Source: Actinoplanes couchii | GTDB lineage: Bacteria > Actinomycetota > Actinomycetes > Mycobacteriales > Micromonosporaceae | NCBI RefSeq assembly: GCF_016862075.1 | Contig: NZ_BOMG01000057.1 | Coordinates: forward strand, 1-64,000 | Length of the DNA stretch: 64,000 nucleotides | Reading direction: 5' to 3' | Shown: one piece after another, positions 1-8,256 of the stretch | Numbering within the stretch: the first letter of the stretch is position 1 | Layout: the number at the start of each line of letters is the position of its first letter | The notes under the pieces: generated by a model | The model's database searches: none | Seen by the model: the letters and a program-made list of their open reading frames with translations, nothing else | What the model was told of the DNA's origin: nothing | Translations under genes and position numbers: made by a program

Positions 1-511
1 GAAGAAACCAGACCTGCTCGACACGCTTGATCGGCTGCGGAAGAGCGGACTGAAGAACTCTCAGCAGCGTCTTGGCGTGCCCGGGAGTCAGCGCATGCAG
101 CGCGCCGAGCAGGGCGGCCAGCACCAGCGCCACCAGAACGGCGGTTACCGGGAGCGACGGCAGGCTGAGCAGACCGGTCAGGCGGCCGGTGGGGACCACC
201 GCCCGTGGTTCCGGTTCAGCCGCCGCCCGCACCGCCACAAAAGCCCCGATCCGGTACGTGATCCGGCTCTGCCGCTGGTCCGCGGCCCGGTACTGGGCAC
301 CGAGCACCACCGGCAGGTCCCGTCGATCAGCGCGTTCACCTGGTAGGCGGCGCCCGGCGGAGCGACCAGCACCCCGGCGAGAGGGCGAGGTCCAGGGTGA
401 TCGCGCCCGGCCCCGGTGTCAGATACGCCGACTGCAGGTAGACGTCGAGCGGGTGCGCCGTCGCCGGTCCGGCCGCCGCGAACACGCCGGCCAGCAGGAC
501 ACGGTCAGCAT
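1..511 (-). pseudogene. Decayed NicO/HupE-type metal (Ni/Co) exporter, 5' part only
   Basis: Reading the minus strand across three frames gives a signal peptide ending ATAHPLDVYLQ, an extracytoplasmic domain (YLTPGPGAITLDLALSPG, then VNALIDG, then LPVVLGAQYR) and the start of a membrane domain with LGALHALTPGHAKTLL, the conserved first-helix motif of nickel/cobalt exporters of the NicO/HupE type. The frame breaks near positions 500, 375 and 320; each is repaired by adding one base, the last two in short G runs. Recognisable similarity stops near position 66, right after the HAKTLL motif, and the last 65 bases do not look like the family. It lies 36 bp beyond a two-component pair, which fits an old metal-responsive locus. 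It is either a real pseudogene or partly a homopolymer-error artefact. Confidence 0.6.
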
Positions 512-547
512 GATCCGGACTTCAGCCCCGAAAGGCCCGCCGGATGG

Positions 548-1894
548 CTACTTGGGGAGACGTACCACCACGCGGAGCCCAGGGTGGGCGTCGCTGAGGG
601 TGACCGAACCGCGATGCCTGCGCACCAGCTCGCTGACGATGGCGAGGCCGAGCCCGGAACCGCCCGCATCGCGGGCCCGAGCGTCGTCGAGACGGGTGAA
701 CCGCTGGAAGACGCGTTCCCGATCGGCCTCCGGAATGCCCGGCCCGTCGTCGGTGACCTCCACGATCAGGGCGGTCCCGGCGTCGAACGCCTTGATCGAC
801 ACGGTCGACCGTTTGTGCCGCTCCGCGTTGTCCAGCAGGTTGGTGATCACCCGGGCCAGCGCGTCCGGTTCGGCGTGGGTGGTCAGCGGGACACCGGGGT
901 CGTCGAAGGTGACGCCGGGATAGCGCTCGGCGGCCTCCCCGACGAACTGGGCCAGGTCGATCTCCTCCAGCCGGGTGGTGAGCACGCCCTCGTCCGAGCG
1001 GGCCAGCAGCAGCAGGTCGTCGACCAGCCGGGACAGGCGCTGGACGTCGGCGAGCAGGTCGTCGGCGAGTTCCGGCCAGTCGGTGTCGTCCGGCAGGTGC
1101 TGGGCCACCTCCAGCTCGGTGCGCATGTTGGTCAGCGGGCTGCGCAGCTCGTGGGCGGCGTCGGCGACGAACGCCCGCTGCCGGGCGCGCGCCGAGTCCA
1201 GCCGGTGCAGCATGTCGTTCAGGGTGACCGCGAGCCGGTGGATCTCGTCCTGGCCACCGGCCGGCACCGGCAGCCGCCCGGCCCGGGTGCCGCCGGTGAT
1301 CTCCTCGGCGCCGGATCGCAGCGCGTCGACCGGGCGCAGCGCGGCGCCGAGCGCCCGCCACAGCCCGAGCGCCAGCAGGATGATCAGCAGCGGGAAGCCG
1401 ATCAGCAGGGTGATCCGCAGGATGTGCACACTCTGGGTGACCTGCTCGGTGGAGCGGGCGACCAGGATCCGCAGCGGGGCGGTCGGCGGGCCGGCGGTCA
1501 TCTGGACGACCCGCGCCTCGCCCTGGTAACCGATCCGCTCACCGGCGATCCGGCGGCTCTCGCCGTCCTTCAGGCCGTCGAGTTCCTGCCGGTACAGGAT
1601 CGGGACGAGACGGTCGGCGGTGGCCGAGACCGACCGCACGGTGCCGTCGGCGTCGATCACCTGGACCTGCACGCCGGGGGTGACCGGGATCGGGTTGGGC
1701 AGCGAGTTCTGGTCGACCAGGGCCGCCACGCCGCGGGCGGTGGTCATCAGCTCGCTCTGCACCGAGCGCATCTGGGCGTACCCGAGGACGGTCACCAGCA
1801 GCACTCCGCCGGCGGCCAGGCCCAGGGTGAGCCCGGCGGCGGAGACGAGCAGCAGCCGGGCCCGCAGGCTCAGCCCCTTGAGGCGGTCCAGCAT
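548..1894 (-). CDS. Membrane sensor histidine kinase
   Basis: 448 aa sensor kinase of the OmpR-partner class. Two transmembrane helices (about residues 13-38 and 160-179) flank a roughly 120-residue extracytoplasmic sensor, followed by HAMP, a HisKA dimerisation helix with the phosphoacceptor in ADAAHELRSP (His248), and a HATPase domain with N box (NLLDNAERH), G1 (DDGPGIP) and G2 (GSGLGLAIV). It should autophosphorylate and pass phosphate to the response regulator just upstream. The ATG directly abuts the regulator's TAG stop, so the two are co-transcribed and probably translationally coupled. The ligand cannot be read from sequence; the adjacent broken metal exporter hints at a metal signal, which is inference. 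Confidence 0.93.
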   Translation of the reverse strand: MLDRLKGLSLRARLLLVSAAGLTLGLAAGGVLLVTVLGYAQMRSVQSELMTTARGVAALVDQNSLPNPIPVTPGVQVQVIDADGTVRSVSATADRLVPILYRQELDGLKDGESRRIAGERIGYQGEARVVQMTAGPPTAPLRILVARSTEQVTQSVHILRITLLIGFPLLIILLALGLWRALGAALRPVDALRSGAEEITGGTRAGRLPVPAGGQDEIHRLAVTLNDMLHRLDSARARQRAFVADAAHELRSPLTNMRTELEVAQHLPDDTDWPELADDLLADVQRLSRLVDDLLLLARSDEGVLTTRLEEIDLAQFVGEAAERYPGVTFDDPGVPLTTHAEPDALARVITNLLDNAERHKRSTVSIKAFDAGTALIVEVTDDGPGIPEADRERVFQRFTRLDDARARDAGGSGLGLAIVSELVRRHRGSVTLSDAHPGLRVVVRLPK

Positions 1895-2572
1895 CTAGTC
1901 ACCCGGGGTGACGATGGCCAGGCGGTACCCGGCGCCGCGGACGGTCTCCAGCCGGTCCCGGCCGATCTTGCGGCGCAGGTAGCCGGCGTAGACCTCGACC
2001 GCGTTCGGCGCCGTCTCCAGGCTGGCGTCCCACACGTGGTCGAGCAGCTCGGTCTTGGAGACGACCTGGCCGGGGCGGCGCATCAGGTATTCGAGGAGGG
2101 CGAACTCGCGGGCGGTCAGGGTGACCTCCTCACCGGCCACCAGCACCCGGCGCTCGGCCGGATCCAGCTCCACGTCACCGAAGGCGAGGACCACCGGGCG
2201 GGCCTGGGCGCCGCGGCGCAGCAGGGCCCGGAGCCGGGCGAGGAGCACCACGTACGAGAACGGCTTGGTCAGGTAGTCGTCGGCGCCGCAGTCGAGCCCG
2301 TCGGCCTGGTCGTACTCGCCGTCCTTGGCACTCAGCATCAGCACCGGCAGCCAGTGGCGCTCGGCCCGGAGCTGCCGCACCACCCGGTACCCGGACAGGC
2401 GCGGCAGCATCACGTCGAGGATCATCGCGTCGTACCCGCCGTGGCGGGCCATCTCCAGACCGTCCTGTCCGTCGGCGGCGACGTCCACCGCGAAACCCTC
2501 GGCCTGCAGGCCACGCCGCAGCGCAGCGGCCAGCCGCGCCTCGTCCTCCACCACCAGCAACCGCACCCCCAC
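1895..2572 (-). CDS. OmpR/PhoB-family response regulator
   Basis: 225 aa two-domain regulator. The receiver domain has the acidic pair (VVEDE), the phosphoacceptor Asp53 in MILDVMLP, and the conserved Lys in LTKPF; the C-terminal half is a winged-helix DNA-binding domain (TAREFALLEYLMRRPGQVVSKTELL, then the recognition helix and wing ending RGAGYRLA). It is the first gene of the pair with the kinase at 548-1894 and ends directly against it. The targets are not evident; autoregulation and control of the decayed exporter downstream are plausible. Confidence 0.93.
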   Translation of the reverse strand: MGVRLLVVEDEARLAAALRRGLQAEGFAVDVAADGQDGLEMARHGGYDAMILDVMLPRLSGYRVVRQLRAERHWLPVLMLSAKDGEYDQADGLDCGADDYLTKPFSYVVLLARLRALLRRGAQARPVVLAFGDVELDPAERRVLVAGEEVTLTAREFALLEYLMRRPGQVVSKTELLDHVWDASLETAPNAVEVYAGYLRRKIGRDRLETVRGAGYRLAIVTPGD

Positions 2573-2620
2573 ACCTTGGCACGATCTCCATGATTTCGAT
2601 AAGCGCCTCTCAGGAGGTTC

Positions 2621-3598
2621 TCAGCGGCTCGGCGGCGCACCCCCGGGGCCGGGGCCGCCGCTGGGCGGCGCTCCGCCGGGTCCGCCACTGGGCGGCGCTC
2701 CCCCGGGTCCGCCGCTGGGCCCGCCACCTCCGCTGGGCGCGTCTCCTCCCCCGGACGGTGTGGTCGTGGTGTCCACCCCCACGTCCAGGGACACCGCGAA
2801 CCCGCTCGACACGTTGCCGGTGACGGTCGCCAGCTGGAGCTCGCCGGAGTCCTCGCCGAACACGTTGTCGGAGTCGAGCGAGACCTGGGCCAGGTTGGTG
2901 ACCGACTTCTCGTACCCGGTCTGCTTGTACACCTCGTCGCAGACGTCCTTGGGCAGCGCCACCTGCGAGGTGGCAATGGCATTCGACGACGACGTGATAC
3001 TCGCCTGGTCGGTGTAGACCTCGAAGTGGACGTGCGGCCACCGCCCGGAATAGCAGGCCGGGAAGATACTGGTGAAGGTCACCGCGCCGGTGTCGTCGGC
3101 GACCTGCACACCACGCAGGTAGTTCTCGCCGGTGATCCCGGTGGAGTAGAGGGAGTAGTTCCCGTCCCGGTCGCAGTGCCAGGCGTAGACGGCCACCCCC
3201 GCGAAGGCCGCCGCCGACCTGGTCAGGTCCTTGATGTTCAGCGTGATCGTCATCGGCACGCCGTCGGCTTTCCCGGAAGCGGAACCGAAGCTGGACCTGA
3301 TGTCGCTGCGGACCACACCGCTCTCGGTCAGCACGTTGGGGCCGTTGGACCCGTCACCCGGGTACGGGCCGGCGGTCTCGTCCGGGATCTCCTGCAGCGT
3401 GCTGGTCGTGGCGCTGGTGGCAGAGGGCGTCGTGGTCGAGTCGGTGTCCCCGCAGCCGCTCAGCCCGAACGCGACCGCACCGAGCCCGAACGCCCGCAGA
3501 ACCTGCCGGCGGCGCATCGTCCCGAGATCGAACCCGAGGCCCTGGTCGAACACCTCCTCGCCGGGTTTGGGCAGCTCACGTCCCTCGTACGTAATCAT
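2621..3598 (-). CDS. TAT/lipoprotein intradiol ring-cleavage dioxygenase-like protein
   Basis: 325 aa. Residues 1-50 carry a twin-arginine stretch (MRRRQVLRAFGLG) running into a lipobox-like LSGC (Cys49), so the protein is probably exported and lipid-anchored. The middle resembles the beta-sandwich of protocatechuate/catechol dioxygenases: AGPYPG, then VYAWHCDRDGNYSLYS, then FPACYSGRWPHVHFEVY, which supplies the Tyr/Tyr/His/His positions expected to bind non-haem Fe(III). The final 55 or so residues are a low-complexity Gly/Pro/Ser tail built of GGAPPSGGPG units. Extracytoplasmic members of this family are common in actinobacteria but the real substrate is unclear. SD-like AGGAGAAGACCG precedes the ATG. 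A LolA-like gene is divergent. Confidence 0.85.
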   Translation of the reverse strand: MITYEGRELPKPGEEVFDQGLGFDLGTMRRRQVLRAFGLGAVAFGLSGCGDTDSTTTPSATSATTSTLQEIPDETAGPYPGDGSNGPNVLTESGVVRSDIRSSFGSASGKADGVPMTITLNIKDLTRSAAAFAGVAVYAWHCDRDGNYSLYSTGITGENYLRGVQVADDTGAVTFTSIFPACYSGRWPHVHFEVYTDQASITSSSNAIATSQVALPKDVCDEVYKQTGYEKSVTNLAQVSLDSDNVFGEDSGELQLATVTGNVSSGFAVSLDVGVDTTTTPSGGGDAPSGGGGPSGGPGGAPPSGGPGGAPPSGGPGPGGAPPSR

Positions 3599-3629
3599 CG
3601 GTCTTCTCCTTTTGTCCGTTTTAGGCTAT

Positions 3630-3639
3630 CCCCTAGGGG
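3630..3639. promoter_or_regulatory. Perfect 10-bp palindrome in divergent intergenic region
   Basis: CCCCTAGGGG lies between the divergent dioxygenase-like gene (starts 3598) and the LolA-like gene (starts 3707). Its position suits an operator, but a 10-bp palindrome can occur by chance and no regulator is adjacent. Confidence 0.25.
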
Positions 3640-3706
3640 TTGCTCTCAGCCGGATCACAGGCGAACCGCTGCACGATGGGACGCAGAGATTCGGGAGGTG
3701 GACATC

Positions 3707-4897
3707 GTGTCCGTATTGAAGTCCAGGCCCGCGATGCGCTGGCTGGTTCCGTCGGCAGCGGCGTTCGTGGTCATCGGCGGCGGCGCGGCGGCCGGAACGA
3801 TCGTGGCGAACGCCGAACCGGGACTGCCCGAGCGCAGCGCGGCTCAGCTGCTCGTCGACCTGCAGGGTGCCGACGTGACCGGGCTCTCCGGCACCGTGGT
3901 GCAGAGCTCCGACCTGGGGCTGCCGGGCATCGCGGGGCTGCTCGGGAACGTACAGGGCAACGGCGACGCCGGGCTGACCAGCCTGATCGCCGGAAGCAAC
4001 ACGGCCCGCGTGTGGTACGCCGGTGAGGAGAAGGCCCGGTTCGCGCTGCTCGGTTCGAGCGGCGAGACCGACGTCATCCGTAACGGCACCGACGTCTGGG
4101 TGTGGGAGAGCAAGGCCAACACCGGCTCCCACTTCAAGCTGCCGGCCGACAAGCCCGGTGCGAAGCCGGAGACGTCGGCCAGCGCGCTGCCGACCACGCC
4201 GAAGGAGGCCGCCGACGCGGCGCTCGCGGCGATCGACCCGACCACGGCGGTCACCACGACCGGCGCGGCCCAGGTGGCCGGGCGCAACGCCTACGAGCTG
4301 GTGCTCAGCCCGAAGGACACCGCGTCCCTGGTCGGCCAGGTGCGGCTGGCGATCGACGCGGAGGAGCACATCCCGCTGCGCGTCGACGTCTACGCGAAGA
4401 ACACCACCAAGCCCGCGTTCCGGGTGGCGTTCGAGCAGATCAGCTTCGAGGTTCCGGCGGACGAGCAGTTCACGTTCAACCCGCCGCCCGGGGCGAAGAT
4501 CGAGGAGTCCAAGGCCCCGGCCGACGCCCTGGAGCACAAGGGCAAGCCGGATACCAAGGACGTCAAGGAGGCCGAGAAGGCCCTCGAAGAGGCCCGCAAG
4601 GGCGGTGACGGCTTCAAGGTCGTCGGCGAGGGCTGGACGACGATCCTGGTGACCGAGGGCGGTCCGACCAAGGCCGAGCTGTCCGAGCTGACCGGTGACG
4701 CCAAGAAGGACTCGGCCGAGGCCGCCGACGCCGCGAAGATGGCGGAGGACTTCCTCGGTACGTTCCAGCAGGTCAAGGGCTCCTGGGGCACCGGCCGGCT
4801 GCTGAGCGGCTCGCTGTTCAGCGTGCTGCTCACCGACGACGGCCGGGTTCTGGCCGGCGCGGTCACGCCGGAGGCGCTGTACAAGGCCGCCGCGTAA
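3707..4897 (+). CDS. LolA-like/DUF2092-type exported protein
   Basis: 396 aa with GTG start; GGAGG lies 9-10 nt upstream, and a longer upstream reading frame is not needed. An N-terminal hydrophobic signal or anchor (about residues 10-33, WLVPSAAAFVVIGGGAAAG) precedes a domain that looks like the actinobacterial LolA-like family: GLSGTVVQSSDLGLP, RVWYAGEEKARFALLG, ETDVIRNGTDVWVW. Such domains have a half-barrel lipid-carrier fold; in actinobacteria the cargo is unknown. The C-terminal third (about 280-330) is Lys/Glu/Ala-rich and probably helical. The gene stands alone, divergent from the dioxygenase-like gene and convergent with the HAD gene. Confidence 0.8.
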   Translation: MSVLKSRPAMRWLVPSAAAFVVIGGGAAAGTIVANAEPGLPERSAAQLLVDLQGADVTGLSGTVVQSSDLGLPGIAGLLGNVQGNGDAGLTSLIAGSNTARVWYAGEEKARFALLGSSGETDVIRNGTDVWVWESKANTGSHFKLPADKPGAKPETSASALPTTPKEAADAALAAIDPTTAVTTTGAAQVAGRNAYELVLSPKDTASLVGQVRLAIDAEEHIPLRVDVYAKNTTKPAFRVAFEQISFEVPADEQFTFNPPPGAKIEESKAPADALEHKGKPDTKDVKEAEKALEEARKGGDGFKVVGEGWTTILVTEGGPTKAELSELTGDAKKDSAEAADAAKMAEDFLGTFQQVKGSWGTGRLLSGSLFSVLLTDDGRVLAGAVTPEALYKAAA

Positions 4898-4908
4898 TCC
4901 AGTACGAC

Positions 4909-4945
4909 GACGAGGCCCTCACCGCATCGCGGTGGGGGCCTCGTC
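4909..4945. terminator. Strong hairpin between convergent genes
   Basis: A 17-bp stem (GACGAGGCCC... pairing with ...GGGCCTCGTC, one G-T pair, 3-nt loop) sits at the meeting point of the LolA-like gene and the HAD gene and overlaps the last codons of the latter. There is no clear T tract on either side, so it may be a bidirectional hairpin terminator without a poly-U. Confidence 0.55.
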
Positions 4946-5584
4946 CAATGTCCGGATCGTCGGCACACCCGCGTCCGGGTGGGCACCGGACCGGTCCAGC
5001 AGGATCGCGGACAGCCCGGCGGCCAGGGCCCCGCGCACGTCCTTCTCCAGTGAGTCGCCGATCATCACGGCCTGCTCCGGCACGACACCCAGCAGATCGA
5101 CGGCGTGCCGGAAGGCGCGCGGGTCCGGCTTACCGGCGGGCAGCGCCGACGACGCGACGAGCACGTCGACCGCGCCGGCCAGACCGGTCCGCTCCAGCTT
5201 GTCCCGCTGCTGGTCCTCGTCGCCGTTGGTCAGCACCGCCACGGTCAGGCCGGCGTCCCGGAACCGGCGCAGGGTGGGCAGGGCGTCGTCGAACGCGACC
5301 CAGCCGGCCTCGTAACGCTCCAGGTAGCCGGCGAACAGCTCGTCCGCCGCGGCGTCGGTCAGGTCCCGGCCGAGGAACTCCCGCACCCGCCCGCGCCGCT
5401 GCCCCTGGAAGGTGATCTCGCGGCGCTGCCAGCGGGCGTAATGCGGCTCCGAGAGGGCGGCCCACCGCTCGTGGACACCGGGATCGTCGATACCGTGCGC
5501 CGCCGCCCACCCGACGACGGCGGTCCGCGCGGCGGTCACCTGGTCGACGAGGGTGTCGTCGAGGTCGAACAGGACGGCTCTCAT
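4919..5584 (-). CDS. HAD-superfamily phosphatase/hydrolase
   Basis: 221 aa. Motif I FDLDDTLVD at residues 5-13 (nucleophile Asp and general acid Asp), motif II in VLTNGDED, the motif III Lys around PAGKPDPRAF, and motif IV IGDSLEKDVRGA identify a class-I-capped HAD phosphatase of the YjjG/phosphoglycolate phosphatase-like group. A small phosphorylated metabolite is the likely substrate; it cannot be specified. Its ATG overlaps the TGA of the TPR-membrane gene (ATGA), placing it last in the AAA-TPR-HAD operon. Confidence 0.9.
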   Translation of the reverse strand: MRAVLFDLDDTLVDQVTAARTAVVGWAAAHGIDDPGVHERWAALSEPHYARWQRREITFQGQRRGRVREFLGRDLTDAAADELFAGYLERYEAGWVAFDDALPTLRRFRDAGLTVAVLTNGDEDQQRDKLERTGLAGAVDVLVASSALPAGKPDPRAFRHAVDLLGVVPEQAVMIGDSLEKDVRGALAAGLSAILLDRSGAHPDAGVPTIRTLDEAPTAMR

Positions 5585-6579
5585 TCGGCGGCTCCGGCGG
5601 CGAGAAGGAGGGCCAGCAGCCCGGCCGACAGGGCCAGGATCAGCCATCCGGGGTTCAGGGCGTACCAGCAGAGGGCGTGGACCGACGTGCTCGCGGCGAC
5701 CAGGCCGACCGCGACCGCCCGCCGGGTCCGGGCCGGCAGCAGGCCCAGACAGATCCACGGCAGACGGCCGGCCGGGACCAGCACCCGCACCGCCAGCCCG
5801 GCGGTCACCAGCGCCATCACCACCGCCGCGGCCCTCGACAGCAGCATCGACGGCGCCCACCAGGCGCTGCCCAGGGCGAGCAGGGCCACCAGCGGGAGCC
5901 CGGCCAGCAGGCCCCGGCGCACCCCGGCCAGCAGTCCGCGGATCGGCCAGGTCAGGGCGGGCGCGCCGTACCGGTCCGGGTGGTCGGCGGCCAGCTGCCG
6001 CAGGCCGCGCATCGCGTCCTTGACCCGCATGTTCTCCGCGTCCAGCAGCGCCAGCATCCAGCGGCTCTCGGCGTCCTCCGGGTCCTCGGCCAGGGCCCGG
6101 GAGGTCGCGGCGCGGGCGGCGTCCCGGCGGCCGGCGTGCCGTTCCACCTCGGCCAGGGTCATCAGGTCCGGCACCGAGTGCGGGGCGATGGTGACGGCCC
6201 GGCCGGCCGCCTCCCGGGCGCCACCGAAGTCCTTGCGCACGGTCAGGCAGCGGGCCAGCACCCGGTGCGGTTCCGGGCGCCACGGGTCGAGCCGGACCGC
6301 CTCGCGGGCGGTGGCCAGGGCGTCGTCCCAGCGGGCCAGCGCCAGCAGGCACTCGGCACGTTCGATGTGGACCACCGACTGGCCGGGCGCCACCGCGACG
6401 GCGGCGTCGGCGAACTCCAGGGCGCCCGCGAAGTCGCCCTGCAACCGGCGCAGCCCGGCGAGCAGGCCCAGCAGCTCCGGGTCGGCCGGGGTGGTCACCA
6501 GCCCGGTCCGGACCTCCCGCTCGGCCTGGTCGAGGCGGCCCACGTCGGCGAGGGCGCGCGCCCGGGCGGCCGCACTCAA
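5581..6579 (-). CDS. TPR-repeat protein with C-terminal membrane domain
   Basis: 332 aa. Start chosen as TTG at 6579, which overlaps the upstream TGA as TTGA; no other start explains the frame well. Residues 1-190 are consecutive TPR-like helix pairs (A-x-L-x-x-x-G-x-L-x-x-A spacing, PELLGLLAGLRRLQGD, ALARWDDALATAREAVRLDP); residues 210-332 hold about four hydrophobic helices (GLPLVALLALGSAWW, AAAVVMALVTAGLAV, LVAASTSVHALCWY, the C-terminal LALSAGLLALLLAAGA). It looks like a membrane-anchored scaffold. Tight coupling to the AAA+ ATPase, which has its own N-terminal TPR-like helices, suggests the two proteins work as a pair. Confidence 0.82.
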   Translation of the reverse strand: MSAAARARALADVGRLDQAEREVRTGLVTTPADPELLGLLAGLRRLQGDFAGALEFADAAVAVAPGQSVVHIERAECLLALARWDDALATAREAVRLDPWRPEPHRVLARCLTVRKDFGGAREAAGRAVTIAPHSVPDLMTLAEVERHAGRRDAARAATSRALAEDPEDAESRWMLALLDAENMRVKDAMRGLRQLAADHPDRYGAPALTWPIRGLLAGVRRGLLAGLPLVALLALGSAWWAPSMLLSRAAAVVMALVTAGLAVRVLVPAGRLPWICLGLLPARTRRAVAVGLVAASTSVHALCWYALNPGWLILALSAGLLALLLAAGAAE

Positions 6580-7853
6580 CGGATCTTGCGCTTCTTGAGG
6601 TAGGCGGCCAGGTCGTCGTACTCGCCGCTCTCGTTGGCGAACATCGCCACGTTGCGGGCGGTGCTGAACCACGCGTCGGTGGACGGGCGGACCTCCTTCG
6701 CCGCGGCCAGCATGTCCGCCTGGCTGATCATGCGGATCTCGCCGGAGGCGATCGAGTCGCGCATCGCGTACTCGGCGGCCGTCTCGCACAGGTGCGCCAG
6801 GTCGGCGCCGGAGTGGTGCTCGGTGGCGGCGGCGACCGCGTCCAGGTCGATCCCGGCGACCGGGCGGTCCCGCAGGTGGTACTCCAGGATCGAGGCGCGG
6901 GCCTCGCGGTCCGGCGGCAGCACCAGCACGGTCCGGTCCAGGCGGCCCGGCCGGCGCAGCGCCGCGTCGACGTCCCAGGGCGCGTTGGTGGCGGCCAGCA
7001 CGAACACCCCGTCGTTGCCGCCGTCCACCCCGTCCAGCTCGGTGAGCAGCTGGTTCACCACGGTCCGCATCGACGACTGGAGCTGGCTGCGCTTGTGACC
7101 GAGCGCGTCGATCTCGTCCAGGAACAGCACGCACGGGGCGTGGCCGCGGGCCGACTCGAACAGGTCGTGCAGGTTGCGCTCGGAGCTGCCGATCCACATG
7201 TTCAGCACGTCGGTGATGCTCAGCGAGATGAACGAGGCGCCCATCTCACCGGCGACGGCACGGGCCAGGAACGTCTTGCCGCAGCCGGGCGGGCCGTAGA
7301 GCAGCAGGCCACCGCGCAGGCTCTTGCCGAACAGGGTGCGAAGTTTCGGGTTGCGCAGCGGGCCCAGGAACGACACCTCGAGACGTTTCTTCACGTCCGC
7401 CATGCCACCGACGTCGGCGAGCGTCACCGTCGAGCGTTCCACGTCGAAGTACCGGTCCTCGTGACCGCGCACCGGGTCCGGCTCGCCGTCCGACCGCGCG
7501 AACCGCGGCGGCACCACGTCCTCGAACTGGCCCTCCATCGCCGCCCAGTCGACGCTCTTGCGGTCCGCCTTCGGCGTCTCCGCCGTCGGGGCAGGCGGTC
7601 CGGGCACGGTGGTCGATGGCTGAGGCGGCGATTGCTGCGGTACGTCCGGAGCGGGGTTCCCCAGAGCGCGGGTCATCAACTGCTGCGCCGTGGCATTGCC
7701 CGGCTCACGTGCCAGCACCTGAGCGGCGTGCCCGATCGCCTCCGCGCCCCGGCCGGCCGCCACCAGCATCTCGGCCAGGTGCAGCCGCAACGTGAGGTCG
7801 TCGGGCCGCGCCTCGACGGCGGCCGCCAGGCTGTTGATCAAGGCATCGCTCAT
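6576..7853 (-). CDS. AAA+ ATPase, CDC48/FtsH-like module with N-terminal TPR-like helices
   Basis: 425 aa. Residues 1-65 form TPR-like helices (LRLHLAEMLVAAGRGAEAIGHA), 66-100 is a Pro-rich linker, and 140-400 is an AAA+ module: Walker A GPPGCGKT (187-194), Walker B VLFLDEID (242-249), the second region of homology with ATNAPWDVDAALRRPGRLDR providing arginine fingers, and sensor 2. The module resembles classical AAA unfoldases (CDC48, FtsH, spastin) but lacks a protease domain and a second ring. ATP-driven remodelling of a client protein is likely; the client is unknown. It is the first gene of the operon with the TPR-membrane protein and the HAD phosphatase. Confidence 0.9.
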   Translation of the reverse strand: MSDALINSLAAAVEARPDDLTLRLHLAEMLVAAGRGAEAIGHAAQVLAREPGNATAQQLMTRALGNPAPDVPQQSPPQPSTTVPGPPAPTAETPKADRKSVDWAAMEGQFEDVVPPRFARSDGEPDPVRGHEDRYFDVERSTVTLADVGGMADVKKRLEVSFLGPLRNPKLRTLFGKSLRGGLLLYGPPGCGKTFLARAVAGEMGASFISLSITDVLNMWIGSSERNLHDLFESARGHAPCVLFLDEIDALGHKRSQLQSSMRTVVNQLLTELDGVDGGNDGVFVLAATNAPWDVDAALRRPGRLDRTVLVLPPDREARASILEYHLRDRPVAGIDLDAVAAATEHHSGADLAHLCETAAEYAMRDSIASGEIRMISQADMLAAAKEVRPSTDAWFSTARNVAMFANESGEYDDLAAYLKKRKIR

Positions 7854-8256
7854 GACACGCGATTATGCCCGCATCCCGCGGCCCGCCTCGGATCAGCCGA
7901 CCCGCTACCCCGTCGCATCGAAGCTTCATCGAGCGCGGACCGTGATATTCGCCTCCTGTTCAGGTCTTCGCAGCGCGACCGGATTCGGTGACACCCGTCA
8001 CACCGCGGCCGAGCTGGGCAAGAAGTTGACCGGTGGTCGCGTCCGATAGCCCCTGCCTGCGGTTATACGGCCGGAGCCGCCGGATGATCCGGTACCGGCG
8101 ACACCATCGGGGGTGCGGCCGCCGGTTACGCTCCGCGGGCGGCCGTTCGAAGCCGGAGGGCCGCCAGCCGCTGCGCTGGGTAATGTCGCCCGGCGATGGT
8201 GCTGTCGTCAACGACGCCGGGGGACAAGGACGGCCCCGGCGGGAAACGAGGAAACT
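7854..8256. other. Non-coding divergent intergenic region
   Basis: About 400 bp between the divergent AAA+ ATPase and DivIVA-like genes. I see no convincing ORF, tRNA or terminator. A GGTGACACCCGTCAC dyad near 7987-8001 is the only symmetrical element that stands out. The promoters of both genes should lie here. Confidence 0.4.

Noticed and set aside
416..2593. A 725-codon open frame on the + strand
   Set aside because: It is antisense to the clear histidine kinase and response regulator genes. Its product is compositionally biased (Gly, Gln, Val, His) with no domain, as expected for a GC-rich shadow frame.
3026..4897. A 623-aa version of the LolA-like protein
   Set aside because: The first 227 codons are antisense to the dioxygenase-like gene; the signal peptide and ribosome site support the GTG at 3707.
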